From: Ananas comosus
Taxonomy: Eukaryota > Streptophyta > Magnoliopsida > Poales > Bromeliaceae
Direction: 5' to 3'
Length of the DNA: 64,000 nucleotides
Assembly (NCBI RefSeq): GCF_001540865.1
Contig: NC_033628.1
Coordinates: 4,910,787-4,974,786, forward strand
Below the pieces are notes generated by a model. The model searched no databases and was not told the origin of the DNA. It saw only the letters and a program-made list of their open reading frames with translations. Of this stretch, positions 11,853 through 24,064 are shown piece by piece (position 1 is the stretch's first letter; each line of letters begins with the position of its first letter). Position numbers and translations under genes: made by a program.

Positions 11853-12538
11853 AGGCATATTATATATTATTTTTAAGTTTTTTATTTCGAGAAAAAACAC
11901 TCATCTTGAATACGGAAGGTACGTTGCTGAATAATCATTGCTGTTATGATCATGCAATCGAGTGAAAGCATGTTCCAAAATTGCAATTACAAAAAAATAA
12001 AAATTATTTATTGGTTGACAGCAGTCCACGGATGATTGGTTTTCTCTATATCAATTGGTCAAAGTGCATCAAGTGATCATCCCGTCTGACTACTCGTTTC
12101 CTTCTGGACCACTAATTTTCACCGCATAATCAATCCGTGTCCATGAAATTCGCTAACCGAATAAATTGTTATTGTAAATATAAGTGTTTATCTCAAAATT
12201 TTAAAAAGAGCAAAACTTCTATACAATATACTTGCAATACTTTTAAAAGGCAAGAGAGTTCAAAAGTTTAAATTAAAGTATAATTTCTTAATTTGTCCGA
12301 GTATTGTTGGAATACAATAAAGTAACGGGTTGGTAGGTCCTGTCAACAGAACTACAGGAGAGAGAAAAACCAGGTCGGTAAAAATGTACCGAGGCCCCTC
12401 CACTATAGGACGGATTGAATGCAGTCCTTAACCTTTTTTAAGTTAAAATTTTATGAATTTTTTTTTATTTTCATTACAAATATTTAAGGCAATTTCACAA
12501 ATATTTTACATCTGGGATCCGTTTCAATACCGCTTGTA

Positions 12539-13061
12539 GTTGGGGGTAGGGGTGGCAACCCAACTCGCCGTTCGCGAGTCAGTTCGTGTTCGGCTCAAAA
12601 TGAGCTCGAGATCGAATCGCTCGTTTAGTAAACGAGCCTGACACGAGCTGAATTTTTCAGCTCATTTAATAAACGAGCCGAACACCAGCTAGGGTCAGCT
12701 CGCTCATGTTCGGCTCGATAACAGCTCGAATACATATATTTTATATTTATATAATTTATTTAATTTATATTTATATATATAAATAAATAACTACATATAT
12801 AATATATATTTTTATTATTTAATTTTTAGCAAAATAAAAATATAAATGTGAACTCAATTATAAACGACTCATTTATATGTAAAGTTTCAAACTATTATAT
12901 AAAATTTAATGGATNTGAACGAGCCGAATACGAGCTGAATTTTTGGGCTCGATACTTTAATGAACCAGCTCGTGTGTTCACCTCGTTTAATAAATGAGCC
13001 GAACACGAGCCGGCCCAGCTCGCTCGTGTTCAGCTTGTTAATTTACACCCCTAGTTGGGGG
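12539..13061. mobile_element. hAT-type MITE, TSD GTTGGGGG
   Basis: Element 12547-13053. The left end TAGGGGTGGCAA and right end TTTACACCCCTA are inverted repeats. A perfect 8-bp duplication GTTGGGGG flanks it (12539-12546, 13054-13061). Subterminal arms hold many degenerate GAGCTCGTTTA/CGAGCCGAACACGAGC motifs in both orientations. A single N at 12915 interrupts it. Copy 2 has the same insertion at about 35573-36212, so it predates the divergence of the two copies. Confidence 0.9.
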
Positions 13062-13720
13062 TTATCGATCGCCGTACGTTTTTACATTTCTGCTCTAGTG
13101 AAAATGTGTAACAAACCCTTCAACTATATTCTTAAAATAGGGCCTTTAACTATCTAGTTCTATTTATACACATTTTTTTAATTTTTTTTGACTGAGTTAT
13201 TTTCACTAATTAAACTGAAATTTTTATTAAATTAAATAGTTACTCTTAAGCCTGATTATTTTTAACACATTTTCAACCTTTCACTTTAATCACTAACTTG
13301 GATTAAAAATAATTACTTGCATCTAATTTATGTATTGTCCGTATATTATGAATCTGTTGATCTTTCATCCATTTCATAATGTTAATTCAATAGTCCAATA
13401 TTTAAAAGAACATTATCTTAATGGGACAGCTCATTGAAACACAAGATTAAAAAAATTAATAATTAAATATGTGGTAGATAACTATACTAATACACTGGGT
13501 ATAGGCAAATAATTTGTCATTAAATACTAAATGTGTATGGGACAAGTAAAATTTTGATAAGATTTTAAAACCTTTAATATCAAATTTAAAAGTTATATAT
13601 GGGACAAAAATAAAACTAAACTCAAGTTGAGGGAATAGTGGTGCAATTTTTACTAGAAATTAAGCATCAATTCTATCTATTTATAGGCTTTGTTCTTCTA
13701 TTTTTAACCCTTCACAAAGA

Positions 13721-14996
13721 TAGGGATGACAATTTTTTCTGCAGACCTAGATCCCCGCGAGGATCTATCCCCAGTTGAGCGAGGATGGGGAGAATTTTGT
13801 CTCCGCCGAGACTGGAAAAGAAAAAATTTTCTCCCCGCTCCTAGGGAAGGGGCAGGGACGGGGGAGGGGCCGGATACCACTCCTGCTTTACGAAATAGTA
13901 TTATACTTAGTTAGTTAATTCGCGTTTAATACGCGAATTAAACGGCTATTTTTTTACATACGAATTAAAGGCGATTTTCGTATTTTTTCGGAAAATTCGA
14001 AAAAAAACGCGATTTCTTTCTCAAAAATCATTATTCGCGAATTATTCGCGATTCGCGAATAATTCGCCCAAAAAATTGGCGATCGCGGTCACGGACTTGC
14101 GGCCGAGGGTCGCGTCGTCGCCTCTCTCGTCGCCGCTCGTGTCNAAAATTTTATTTATAAATATATATTCATTTATTATATATATTATTTTATTTTTATA
14201 TAGAAATATTTATATAATATTTTGTTTATAAATTTGTAATTATTTATTAATATTTTTAAATATATAAATTTTATGTATTATTAATAAGGTTTATTATTAA
14301 TATATGAATATATTTAATCTATATATAAAAATTATAATAATAATATATATAGTATATTAATTATTATATATTTATTATATAGCCGAATTTTTGACCCCGA
14401 ATTTTTAATTATCCGTATAAATCACGTATCCGAATAATTACCGAACCCGTTTTTTAGCCGTATTTTTCAACGAATTTAAAAATTTAAAAACGAATTTTAT
14501 CCGAATTATACCCGTACCAAATTTTTGCTGAATCCGAATTAACTAACTATGGTTTTATATCATTATATAATGTTAACATATTTATATTAATAAAGAAAAC
14601 TAATTTTAATATTTTTAATATATTCTAATTAAATTAAATATTTTAAACATATTTAGTTTTTTATATAATATATTAGTTAAATAATACTTGATATCTATAC
14701 GCTTAAGTAATTTGATAAGTCACACTTAATAACTTTGATATTTAAAAAAAATAAATTTAATAACTAAGTAAAATTTTATTAAATTTTAAAGAAAGAATTA
14801 ATTTAGCTATTTTTTAAAAAAATTTGCGGAGTTCCAGCAAGGATCGCCATCCCAACGGGAACGGAAACGAAAACTGGAGAAATCTTTTCCCCCCATTTGC
14901 AGAGATTTGGGGGGGAGGGGAATTCTAAAAGCTCACGGGAACAGAGACGGGGAAGGGAAAGGATATATGCTCCGCTCCGCTCCGTTGCCATCCCTA
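13721..14996. mobile_element. hAT-type MITE, interrupted by a second element
   Basis: Ends TAGGGATGACAA and (right, as read) TTGCCATCCCTA are inverted repeats of the common plant TAGGGRTGGCAA type. Flanks CACAAAGA and CTCAGAGA match at 6 of 8 positions. GC-rich arms (ATCCCCGCGAGG, GGGGAGAATT) surround an AT-rich core. The copy in block 2 (about 36865-37458) lacks the internal 13906-14551 insertion. Confidence 0.7.
13898..14559. mobile_element. Nested TIR element, putative hAT-class, 8-bp TSD
   Basis: Element 13906-14551, ends CTTAGTTAGTTAATTCG and (reverse complement) CATAGTTAGTTAATTCG, 15 of the terminal bases identical. Flanks GTATTATA and GTTTTATA match at 7 of 8 positions. The site is unoccupied in copy 2 (about 37030-37045). 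The interior has many TTCGCGAAT-like palindromes and a GC-rich tract ending in a single N at 14144, so its true length is uncertain. Confidence 0.65.
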
Positions 14997-16617
14997 CTCA
15001 GAGAACAAGTAGACTCACAGAGAACAAAATAAGTATATTTTTAATCCTCTAATTATTGACTAATTAATTTACCCTTCTAGAGAGCACCGAGTTATAAAAA
15101 AAAAAGACATGATAACAATGACAATGGGAAGAGTCGTTTATTAATTTTATTTTGTGACACTTCTACAATTCAAACGGATCCAAAATGACAAAATAAAAAA
15201 TAAATAAATAGAAAAAAAAAACAATCTTCCTACTAACATGTGAGAATTTAATAAAGTTTCTCAGAAAAAAGAAGTTCACATTGGATTCTCTAATCTTCTT
15301 TTCAAATTATAGGCACAATTATGATACTTGACTGTTAAATGCACCGAGTCATGCTCATGCCAAACTTTTTGTATTTTTTCCATGTCTCCGGCCAAAATTT
15401 TCTACATACAAATAAAGAGTATGCATCCTTGACCAAGGATTAGATTATATTAATTGGACCTTCCCTATATTTATAGTGATCAGCCTTAATTAGAAAGTGA
15501 AAACAAAGAATTGACCCATGTTTTGGGGGTCTTCATCACATAATAATAATAAAAAATCTATACATAAACGTCGGAGCATGCATCAAAATATTATATGGGT
15601 AAAAATACATATATAGATAGTCCCTGTGCTATCCTAATATTTCTAGTTATTTGCATACTTTAGCCTCAGAACTTATAAAGATACTGCTCCTATGGTTCCC
15701 GAACAATAAAAAAATTAAAATTTTATTACAATATAATATTTAAAAATATTTTTAAATAGCTGAATGTTTAATTTTAGGATAGAAAAGTTTAGTCATTTCA
15801 TGAGAAAAATTATGTCTTTCGTTTCATGTTAAATGACTGGGGCGAGTTCGGAATATCAGGATAGTATATAGGGACTATCCCTATATCTTAGTCTTATTTA
15901 TCAGAGAAAAATGCTAGCTAGCTATGTGGACAACCAAAAAAGATTATAATCTTTACAACCCTTAATTTAATAGCTTAATTAAAACGAGTTTAAACAACTC
16001 ATTTTAAATTTTAGTTAACTTTATCTGGGCTAAGTTGGAAGATCATTAGAGTCGTACGTAAGACCACCAACACTCTATTTACTAAGGACGCTACTACAGA
16101 TTATCCCAAATATGGTAGAAGGTATTCTACTATGCTGTAGATGACATAAAACAATGTCATTATTATCCCTAAACATTAATTACTAAATCCTAAAAACTAT
16201 TATTGAAGCCTATGCATCATCATTATACCCTAAACTCTAAACCGCATGTCTATATATATGGAAACATTAACAATATATTGAAGTATATACTCCAAAGTGG
16301 GAGATCCAAAGCATTTCTGATTAAACTAATCTATCCACATGCACGGTGCCTAACAAAGGATGCATTTATTTGCACACCTCAATTTGTTGGTCGCCAATGA
16401 TTGCCTCGGTTCGGTATTTTGAAAACGCCGATTCAAGCTAATGATTAAGTAATAGAAATGTGGTATGCAAGTCAATATACTACTACCTCTGTTTGGCTTT
16501 CTTTGCCTTTTATTTTAAGGATCGGCGTTGAATGATAAGCAAGTTGTCTTAAGTACATTGGAACAATTTTTTAACTTTTCGGTGGCCCCATTACTAAATT
16601 TATATAGTATAGGCAAC
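14997..16617. other. Intergenic DNA, no gene recognised
   Basis: AT-rich non-coding sequence, repeated in noisy form in copy 2 (about 37459-39070). The 65-codon frame at 16203-16400 has no signature and is broken in copy 2. Confidence 0.6.
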
Positions 16618-17137
16618 TAACACTACAACAAAATTAAATTATAGGGACACATGTTTGGGACACTTTTGAGTAAGTATCCCATTTATGCTAAAACTTAAAA
16701 AAACATCTACTAATGCCTAAATATAAAGCCCAATTCAACCAAAAATAAAAGATTACTCTACTCAACTCACCACACCCAGTCCATTTGGTCCGATTACAAA
16801 CAAAAAAGAAAAAAAAAAGAAAAATCAATTACCATATTTTCTTCTCTCTTCACTCAATCTATTGAAATTCTAGAGGAAGAGCCTTTCTTGTCGTCCTCCT
16901 CCGCCACCGTAGCCAACGAGATTGAGTTTCGACGGTTGCTAAATGCTTAAATAAGTGTTGGTAAATTAGCAGCACTCTTTTAGGTTATAGCGACACTCTT
17001 TAACTGTCACTATATACCTAGCGACCCCACATATAGCAACACTTTTTAAAAGTGTCGATAATTTTAGCTAGCAGCACTTTTTTGACATGTACCTACATTT
17101 AAAAGTGTCGCTATAGACCGTTTTTGTTATAGTGTAA
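16618..17137. mobile_element. Non-autonomous CACTA (En/Spm) element, 514 bp, TSD TAA
   Basis: Element 16621-17134 begins CACTACAACAAAA and ends, reverse-complemented, CACTATAACAAAAACGG. It is flanked by TAA on both sides. Copy 2 shows the empty site at about 39064-39075 with a single TAA (GGCAACTAATTAAATT). Subterminal repeats of AGTGTCGCTATA type recur in the interior. No transposase frame. Confidence 0.9.
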
Positions 17138-18220
17138 TTAATTAAATAGCATACGCGTAAGGGACTATTATAACAAGGACCTAATGAATATTAATAAAAG
17201 GGAAAATTTAAAATAAAAATGCATGTGCGAAGAGGCCTTTTAAACCTAATTTAGCACTTGTATAAATAAATCTCTTAGCTTTTAAATTTAGTAATGAAAT
17301 TTTCTATGTTTTATGATCATATGATTTAATAGATTTCTCTCCTCAAACGATAGTCATTTCAACCGCATGTCTCGAACATAATTTTGTGCAGCTTCAAAAT
17401 ATGAAAAAAATGTATAATCTCTATATATCAGTTATGATAATCATGTATTGGAGTTTAAAAATAGGATAAACCTTACTTCACCTTTTATTATTCTTTTTTT
17501 ATGTGTTAGAACGTAAACGAAAATGTATAGATTTCTTTGTGTTTTAAAGCTTTAATATAAAATGTGCAATATAAGAAACCAAAATGACAATATATATAAT
17601 TTGCTAACTCTGATTGAGGGCATGGACCTATTGAACTACTAAATAATGTTTAGAGAACTAATTATTAAAAGTAAAAGTTTAGGCGTCTATTTGTGAATGT
17701 GTTAAATTAATGTTAGAGGATATTGTGCATTTTCTATCCCGGCCAGTAGAACTTATTATTATTATTATTATTATTTATTATTGATAGGGCGAAATTAATA
17801 GTCCTTGCATTGGCAAGATAGATTGCATGCATCTAGCCTGTAAATAGCTAGTGAGAATTGATATTAAAATAATTAACTAGTTGTTTTTTAATTGATAGGG
17901 CAAAATAGTCCGAATCTTGGCAAGATATATATGTTTTACCTACTCAAAAAAGAACTTAATTATCCATGCATGCACTTCTCCGGCTTTTCCGTTAACCTCC
18001 CATTTAATAAACAATTGTCTAGTTTAAGTGTAAAAATTGGTGGATTTATTTATAGTGCAATTTAGTAGGCCTTAATTCGCAGGTAAAGAATGTCTTTCAT
18101 TAAAATTGTGTTGAAATTAATTTCCCACTCTCCTACATCTTTGGGCTTTTGCTTGTGATGAAGCTAATGTATCTTGTCCTTGCATCAATTAATGATGCAG
18201 CGAACAATTAAGATAGGGAA
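17138..18220. other. Intergenic DNA, no gene recognised
   Basis: Contains a short ATT run near 17756-17775 and a diverged direct repeat of GATAGGGC-AAA-AGTCC-TTGGCAAGATA (about 17785-17820 and 17896-17930). No gene. Confidence 0.6.
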
Positions 18221-18339
18221 CGAATATATATATAGGAGGGCCAAATTTTGTAGAAGATATCTATAACTCTATATGAATCCCCAATAAAAATGATGACATA
18301 GTAAGCCCTCCTTCTTTTAGATTTTTTATATTTTTTTGT

Positions 18340-18725
18340 TCTCTTTGAACCGACCTCTCCTCTTCCTTCAACCGTTTCTCTTTTTCATATGACATTTTAT
18401 CTTTTGCTCTCTTTGAAACGACCTCTCCTCTTCCTTCAACCGTTTCTCTATTTCATATGACATTTTATCTTTCCAATGTGACCGTTTCTCTTTCCCATAT
18501 GGAAGTTATCTTCTCCATGCGACCGTTTCTCTTTTCCATATGACAATTTATTTTTCCGATCATGCAACCGTTTCTCTTCGCCATAATTTCATATGATATT
18601 TTATCTTTCCAATGTGACCGTTTCTCTTTCCCATATGAAAGTTATCTTCTCCATACGACCGTTTCTCTTTTTCATATGACAATTTATTTTTTCGGCATGC
18701 AACCATTTCTCTTCACCATAAGTTG
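18340..18725. repeat. Tandem repeat array, unit about 40 bp
   Basis: About nine degenerate units built on GACCGTTTCTCTTTTCCATATGACA-type sequence alternating with TTATCTTTCC or TTATCTTCTCC. Some copies are grouped in a higher-order pair. Also present in copy 2 (about 40280-40680). Confidence 0.75.
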
Positions 18726-18984
18726 TGGTTTCTTCTCCTGCTTCTTCATTGCCATTTTCTTTACCATCTTGCCTTTTTTAGTACAGATTAACCAATTCTC
18801 TACTTTTATTTATCTATAGAATTCTTCAGCATATTTAATAATATAATCTGTACATTCTTTCATGTTGGATTTGCATAATTGTATTGATTTTTATTTTTTA
18901 TTTTTTCAGTATCATCCTGATGTCGATAAACAGCCTGGAGTTACTAAAAAAGTTCAAGATGATAAGCGTGCGGGTATATATATA

Positions 18985-19545
18985 TATAGAGTTGAGCTGG
19001 AATGCTATCGGTAGCAAACTGGCTCCGTTGCCACCCATTTGTTTTCGATGATGGAGCCTTTAAATTGATGATCAGCACCGTTGAACATGATCTATACTAC
19101 TTGAAGTATCTAGAAACCAAATTTCAAATCATTTCGACATCATTGACCTAATGATCAAAGGGTTTCAAAATTTATAATTTTAATGGTAGATATGGGGCGT
19201 TTTCTCGTTTAACGTTGTAAAACTAACCAAATCAATTGAATTTTGGTTAGAAAATTCTTTAAACTATTTAGAATAAAATCTATACTCTCAATCTTGATTA
19301 CAAAATTCCTATCGTCACTTTTTAGAGGATATTCATTTTCAGCCGTTCATTTTTACGCCCACTTGATGGACAAGAGAACAATATCGGAAAAACATGAAAT
19401 TTGATTTCTAGATACTTCAAGTGGTATAGATCATATTCAACGGTGTCGATCATCAATTTGGATGCTCCATCATCGAAAACAAATGGGTGGCAACGAAGCC
19501 CGTTTACTACCGATAGTATTCTAGCTCAACTATATATATATATAT
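18985..19545. mobile_element. Micron-like fold-back MITE inserted in a (TA)n tract
   Basis: Arms of more than 100 bp are inverted repeats. The left starts GTTGAGCTGGAATGCTATCGG and the right, reverse-complemented, GTTGAGCTAGAATACTATCGG, and both continue through a shared GTTGCCACCCATTTGTTTTC block. Both sides are (TA)n (18974-18989, 19530-19553). No coding frame. Relatives lie at 61350-61830 and, more distantly, at 8865-9190. Confidence 0.75.
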
Positions 19546-20040
19546 ATATATATAATTTAGATGTTTTATGATATGAAATTTTTTATTAAAAAATTTATTT
19601 CATTTTTTTTGTTTTTTAGTTTTTCGAGCTGTCTTAGTGCCTCCTTTTACATGAAAAGTTTTTACTTCTTTGGAGAACAAGATTTAATAGTCAATTTGAA
19701 GACCATTAAATCATCTCAATGCAAGTTGTTGTTCCATTTGAATATGATTTTCTTTTTCTCTAAAATTATTTATCAATTATTGTTTTGCAAGTTTTGAATT
19801 AGATTCCGATAATATTCAGTATCGGAGAAAGATCATTTTCAATTAGTTGTTTCACTTTGAGAATGAAAAATAATTCTTTTTATTACTATTCTTATTACAT
19901 TATTCCTTATTATTAATTATTATTAAAATTAAAATTATATATATATATATATATATATATCTAATTGTTTTTGTGATAAGTTTTATTTTTCTTTTTTTTA
20001 TTGATGGATACTTTTTATTTTTCATTGGTAGCTTTTATAG

Positions 20041-20076
20041 TTTCCGTCCGCTGCGAAGCGCGGGTCTCTTCACTAG
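20041..20076 (+). mobile_element. Helitron 3' terminus
   Basis: CCGCTGCGAAGCGCGGG forms the GC-rich hairpin expected near a Helitron 3' end; it is followed by a short spacer and CTAG at 20073-20076, then T, matching the CTRR end inserted before T. The 5' end (TC after A) was not found with confidence. A possible body reaches back through the Micron-like element and tandem array to about 18220. Noisy copies of the same end are near 42058-42096 and 50573-50611. Confidence 0.6.
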
Positions 20077-20436
20077 TATTTAACTTATTCCTTGGTGATC
20101 ATACTACCAGAACTTCATTTCCTCCATAATTTTTTACTAGGGATAATTGCGTATATACCCCTCAAAACTTCAAAAATATCTGATTTATCCCCACTTTTTT
20201 TTTTTTTCTTTCTAATATACCCCTCATATGTTCCTCCGTTATTCTAAAATACCCCTGTAGTTACCACCCGTTAAGTTAACTTGGGTTAAACGTGAGTTAA
20301 ATATCTACTACAGTTAAAAAAAATTAAAATGCCACTTTTGTCCTTAACTTAAGGGCAAATAAGAAATGTTGGTGATGATAGAAGGGAAAAAACAAAATAC
20401 CTTTTGTGCCCATAACTTAAGGGCAAATAAAAAAAA

Positions 20437-21906
20437 GGGATAATTGCCTATATACCCCTCATGCGTATGGAAATATCCGATCTACCCCTACTTTTTTTTT
20501 TCTTTCTAAAATGCCCCTCGTGCGTTTCACCGTTATTCCAAATTACCCCCGCGGTTATCCCCTGTTAGCTTAACTCGGGTTAAACATTGGTTAAATGTAT
20601 ACTAGAGTTAAAACCTATCTAAAATACATATTTTGCCCCTACCTCTTTATCCTAATCCCTTAAGTTATCCTTTCATTCTCTCCCTCCCATCTTTACTCTC
20701 CTACGCCCAACTTGGCGCCATTCGCAACCGTCGTCTTCAACCTAGATGACAGCCTTGTTGGAGAGAAAATTGTTGCTTCTCCTCTACCATTTCTCTGTTG
20801 TCCTTGGTAAAAAGTACTTCCTCCTTCTCCGCTGCCTCTTTCTCCGCTGTCTCCGTTGATCTTCGCCACCATTTTCATTATTTAGGGTTTTGGGGTATCC
20901 GAATATTGTGCTATGTTGGCAGGAGAACAGGGTCAACATTGTGTTCTTACAACTTTCTACGTAAAGAAAAAGATAAGATTCATGAAATTTTGTAATTTTT
21001 TACATCTAGGATTTTTTAATCTGCTATATAAATTAACTTCTTATCATTTTATTCTATGAATTAATTTTTTGTGATTTGATCTTTAATATCTTTTGCATGC
21101 ATCGAAATGTTGCATTATATTTGGTGTTATTTAAATTTAGCTATTAATTTGCAATTGCAGCATGGTACCAGATTATAGATTGAAAGTTATGTATGGGGGA
21201 GTGTTTAAACCAGTAAAGACAAAGTTAGGCAGAAAATATGTGTATGGAATGCAAACTTGCTACACAGTGCTTAGTGATACATATACTTTAAAAGAATTTT
21301 TTAAAGATATCAAGAAAATGTGGGATTGGGGAGAAAAAGAATATGTGTAAGTGGCTTATAAATCAAAGAAGACCAAAGGAGAATCCAATTATGTGCAAGT
21401 GGCTTATTTAGTTTTTAATTCCACTGAAGATGACTCAAGTGAGAATGAGTTAGTTTATGACAAGGAGAATTCAATTATAGACTATGGTGTGAAATATCTT
21501 GATGTCAACTCATTCCAAAGTACTCTTCTTCAATTTGCTGTCCAAAATCAATTTCAATACACGGTTATAAAAAGTGATCAATCTAGAGTGATAGCAAGAT
21601 GAATGACAAAAGATTGTGGGTGGAGAATACATGTAGCAAGGATTTGAGGAAAGCTACCTTTTAGGTAAAGAAGTAAATTTCAATTGCTATTATGTCTAAT
21701 ATTACTTTACTCTAATATAATTATTTCTTTCAATCTATTATATCGACAGGTCAAAACTTTCCAATCAGAGCATACGTGTGAAGTTGTCAATAGGTGTGGA
21801 AACAAGAATGTTACAAAAGGATGGATTGCAAAAAGAATCACTAATTGGCTAAAAATTAAAGGTGATATACCTGTGACTGAATTATTTAGAAGACTTAAAG
21901 AGCAGT
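20437..21906 (+). pseudogene. Truncated 5' part of the Mutator-like element and transposase gene (extra copy)
   Basis: Repeats the inner element's left terminus, 5' leader and first transposase exon. The N-terminal PB1-like domain starts at ATG 21162 (DYRLKVMYGG), followed by a stop at 21348 where the other copy has sense sequence. The acidic region is missing. The DNA-binding domain frame resumes at 21351-21602, then 21750-21906, where the Cassandra-like element cuts it off. Copies 2 and 3 of the large block have no equivalent, and a single-N join at 23799 lies between the two copies, so the tandem arrangement may be an assembly effect. Confidence 0.7.
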
Positions 21907-22561
21907 TGTAACGACCCGACCCGCTGGCAATAATAACTTGTTGAACCCAAACAACCAGCCCAAAATGCTTAAGCCCAGTTATTATTACTAGGGTGGAGTC
22001 ATCTCATATACCCAATGACAACTCCATTTTCATCCGATGTGGAATATTAGGGTGTCACAAATTCCCCCTATTTAGGCTCTAACGTCCTCGTCAGTTCTAA
22101 ACACACACACAATCCAAGATCACCAGATGATGTGAAACTGATCTCGTTAGCTTTGTCATTCCGACCATGGCTTAGTCTGTCATTCCGAACCTGGCTCAGA
22201 CAAGACTCATTTCACACTTCCGGCTAGTGAGCCCTAATTATTATTATTAGGTTGGAATCCTTTTATATATTGTGAGACCCCAATTAGTCCTATATATAAA
22301 ATATAGTAGGACTAAATTTCTTAATCTGGTTATAACATTTGGGACAGTGGTTAAGCCCAAGAGGTTAAGAGAGTTAAATATGCCAAGACTAGAGTAGTCC
22401 TAGGATGGGTGACCCCCTAGAAAGTTGGGACGTGACAATTAGTATCAGAGCTAATTATCAGCCGGAAAGCAGTTGTTAGGCCCAAGAGGTTAAGAGAGTT
22501 AAGTATGTTAGGACTAGAGTAGTCCTAGGATGGATGACTCCCAGAAAAGTGGGACGTCACA
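21907..22561 (+). mobile_element. Cassandra-like TRIM retrotransposon with 5S-rRNA-like LTR segments
   Basis: Starts TGTAACGACCC and ends GACGTCACA. Two segments, about 22365-22432 and 22490-22555, resemble the internal promoter half of plant 5S rRNA: a box A-like AGTTAAGTATG, then AGAGTAGTCCTAGGATGGGTGACC. After the first (ending GGGACGTGACA at about 22437) comes ATTAGTATCAGAGC, a mutated primer-binding site for initiator tRNA-Met, as expected just inside a 5' LTR. The second is a truncated 3' LTR. No coding capacity, which is normal for a TRIM. No 5-bp target duplication is visible. Confidence 0.7.
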
Positions 22562-22692
22562 GGTAACATTGTTTGACCCAATAGTTGATCACACATGGGG
22601 AAGGTAATGGAAAAACCTTATATGAGTGGGATATAAAATTTACATCTAAGTTTAGATATATGAGCAGCATTGCTCCTTAATGTAAAGATGAT

Positions 22693-23453
22693 GAGACCCC
22701 CTCCTCAACTATCGGCCATGCTGGAATAGACCTCTGAATTTTATTTTATTTTATTTTATTTGTAGAAACCTCTTAAAATCGTAATTTTAATTTGCATTAG
22801 GATAAACTTAAAATTGTTCCCGCCGGTCAAGCGCATTTTTTATTTAGCTCAGAAAGTTATATTTAATTATTCAGTAATTTTATTTTATTTCGTATTCTTA
22901 AACAAAGAAATAAAACAATACTTTTCGAAATCATAAGATAATAAAGTGTTGATTTTAAAATTATAAAATGCTGTATTATACCTCTCCGTAGTTCGCAAAG
23001 TGTTCAGTATATATATATTGTCATATTTTAGGTCCTTGCGATAAATAAAATAAAATTATATAATATTTAAATTTGTAACTACTTAAATTAGAGAGTCGCA
23101 ATATAAAAAATGCGTTAAACCGCATAAGAGCAAATCAGAGTTTGTCCATTGCATTATTATAATACGAGTTAAAAATTAGGTAAAATTTAATCATTTTCTA
23201 TTAGCCAACTAATTATTAACTGTTTTAATTTAATTTATTTGCTACAAAGTTATTATTAAAATTATCGGATCTAATAAACTCGCAAACAAATTTTAAAAAC
23301 TTCTAATTAAATTAATTAAAAATACTTAATTTTAAATTATTACAAATTATGGAAGGTATTAATAAGAAAAAATGGATTTAAGAGTGCCTTCAAATATTTC
23401 TCCGAAAAAGTTGAGAGGTCAATTTCAAAATACCTGATAGTTGAGGGGGTCTC
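22693..23453. mobile_element. Unclassified TIR element, about 760 bp
   Basis: The left end GAGACCCCCTCCTCAACTATC and right end (reverse complement) GAGACCCCCTCAACTATCAGG are inverted repeats differing by a 3-base CTC expansion, followed by GACCTCT/GACCTCTCAA blocks. The interior is AT-rich and non-coding. No clear target duplication, so the superfamily is not assigned. Confidence 0.5.
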
Positions 23454-24064
23454 CTTACATATTTACTAACAAAAAGTATTGGCAAGTGATAGGTCACTGT
23501 TGGTTGACATCATGAAAGCTATCTACTACAGACAGCTTCTCGGGCCGAGTTTGCAGGGCATTGAAAGCAAAATTGTCCATCACAATAATTGGAGAAACAC
23601 AGCAGGCATCAAATCACAATACAAAAACCATTTTAACTGCAAACTGCACATTTGGGGCATGTTTGTTTCACGAAAACTGAACTTTGGATTAAAATGGACT
23701 TTGGGTTGAACTGGAGTTCGGTGAAAATTACTTCTTTTTCGTTATTTGTTTCGTAGTTATGAAAGTGAAGTTCCATTAGTTCTGGTGTTTGTTTAGTANG
23801 GTTCCAAAACAGCTGAACCGGTCGAAACGAGCTATTGGACTGATATGAACGGAGTCCGATACGCGCCAGAAGCCAACTCTACTCCGTGGCTTCTCCGGAA
23901 AATCGGAGTTACTATTCACTTAAGTGAAAACTAAAAGTCGCGTATCTTCTCCATTTTAGCTCATTTTCGCCCGAAACTTGACGAGTGCTTATGTAATTAA
24001 ATTACACACATAAACATCATCAACAGAGAGTTTAGTAGCACTGTCAAAAATCTCAGTCCTTACA
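23454..24064. other. TE-derived filler with an assembly join
   Basis: Holds a GGGGCATGTTTGTTTCACGAAAACT stretch near 23652, similar to PIF/Harbinger MITE ends, and a single N at 23799. The other end of such an element is not found, possibly lost at the join. The short frame at 23479-23709 is not a recognised gene. Confidence 0.4.

Noticed and set aside
18340..18725. CRISPR-like or satellite array
   Set aside because: Units are contiguous and degenerate with no unique spacers; an ordinary tandem repeat in plant DNA.
20693..20878. Minus-strand frame with GERGSGEGG, and its copies at 24495 and 42775
   Set aside because: Antisense of the Mutator-like element's 5' leader; it lies in the repeated terminus region and has no family match.
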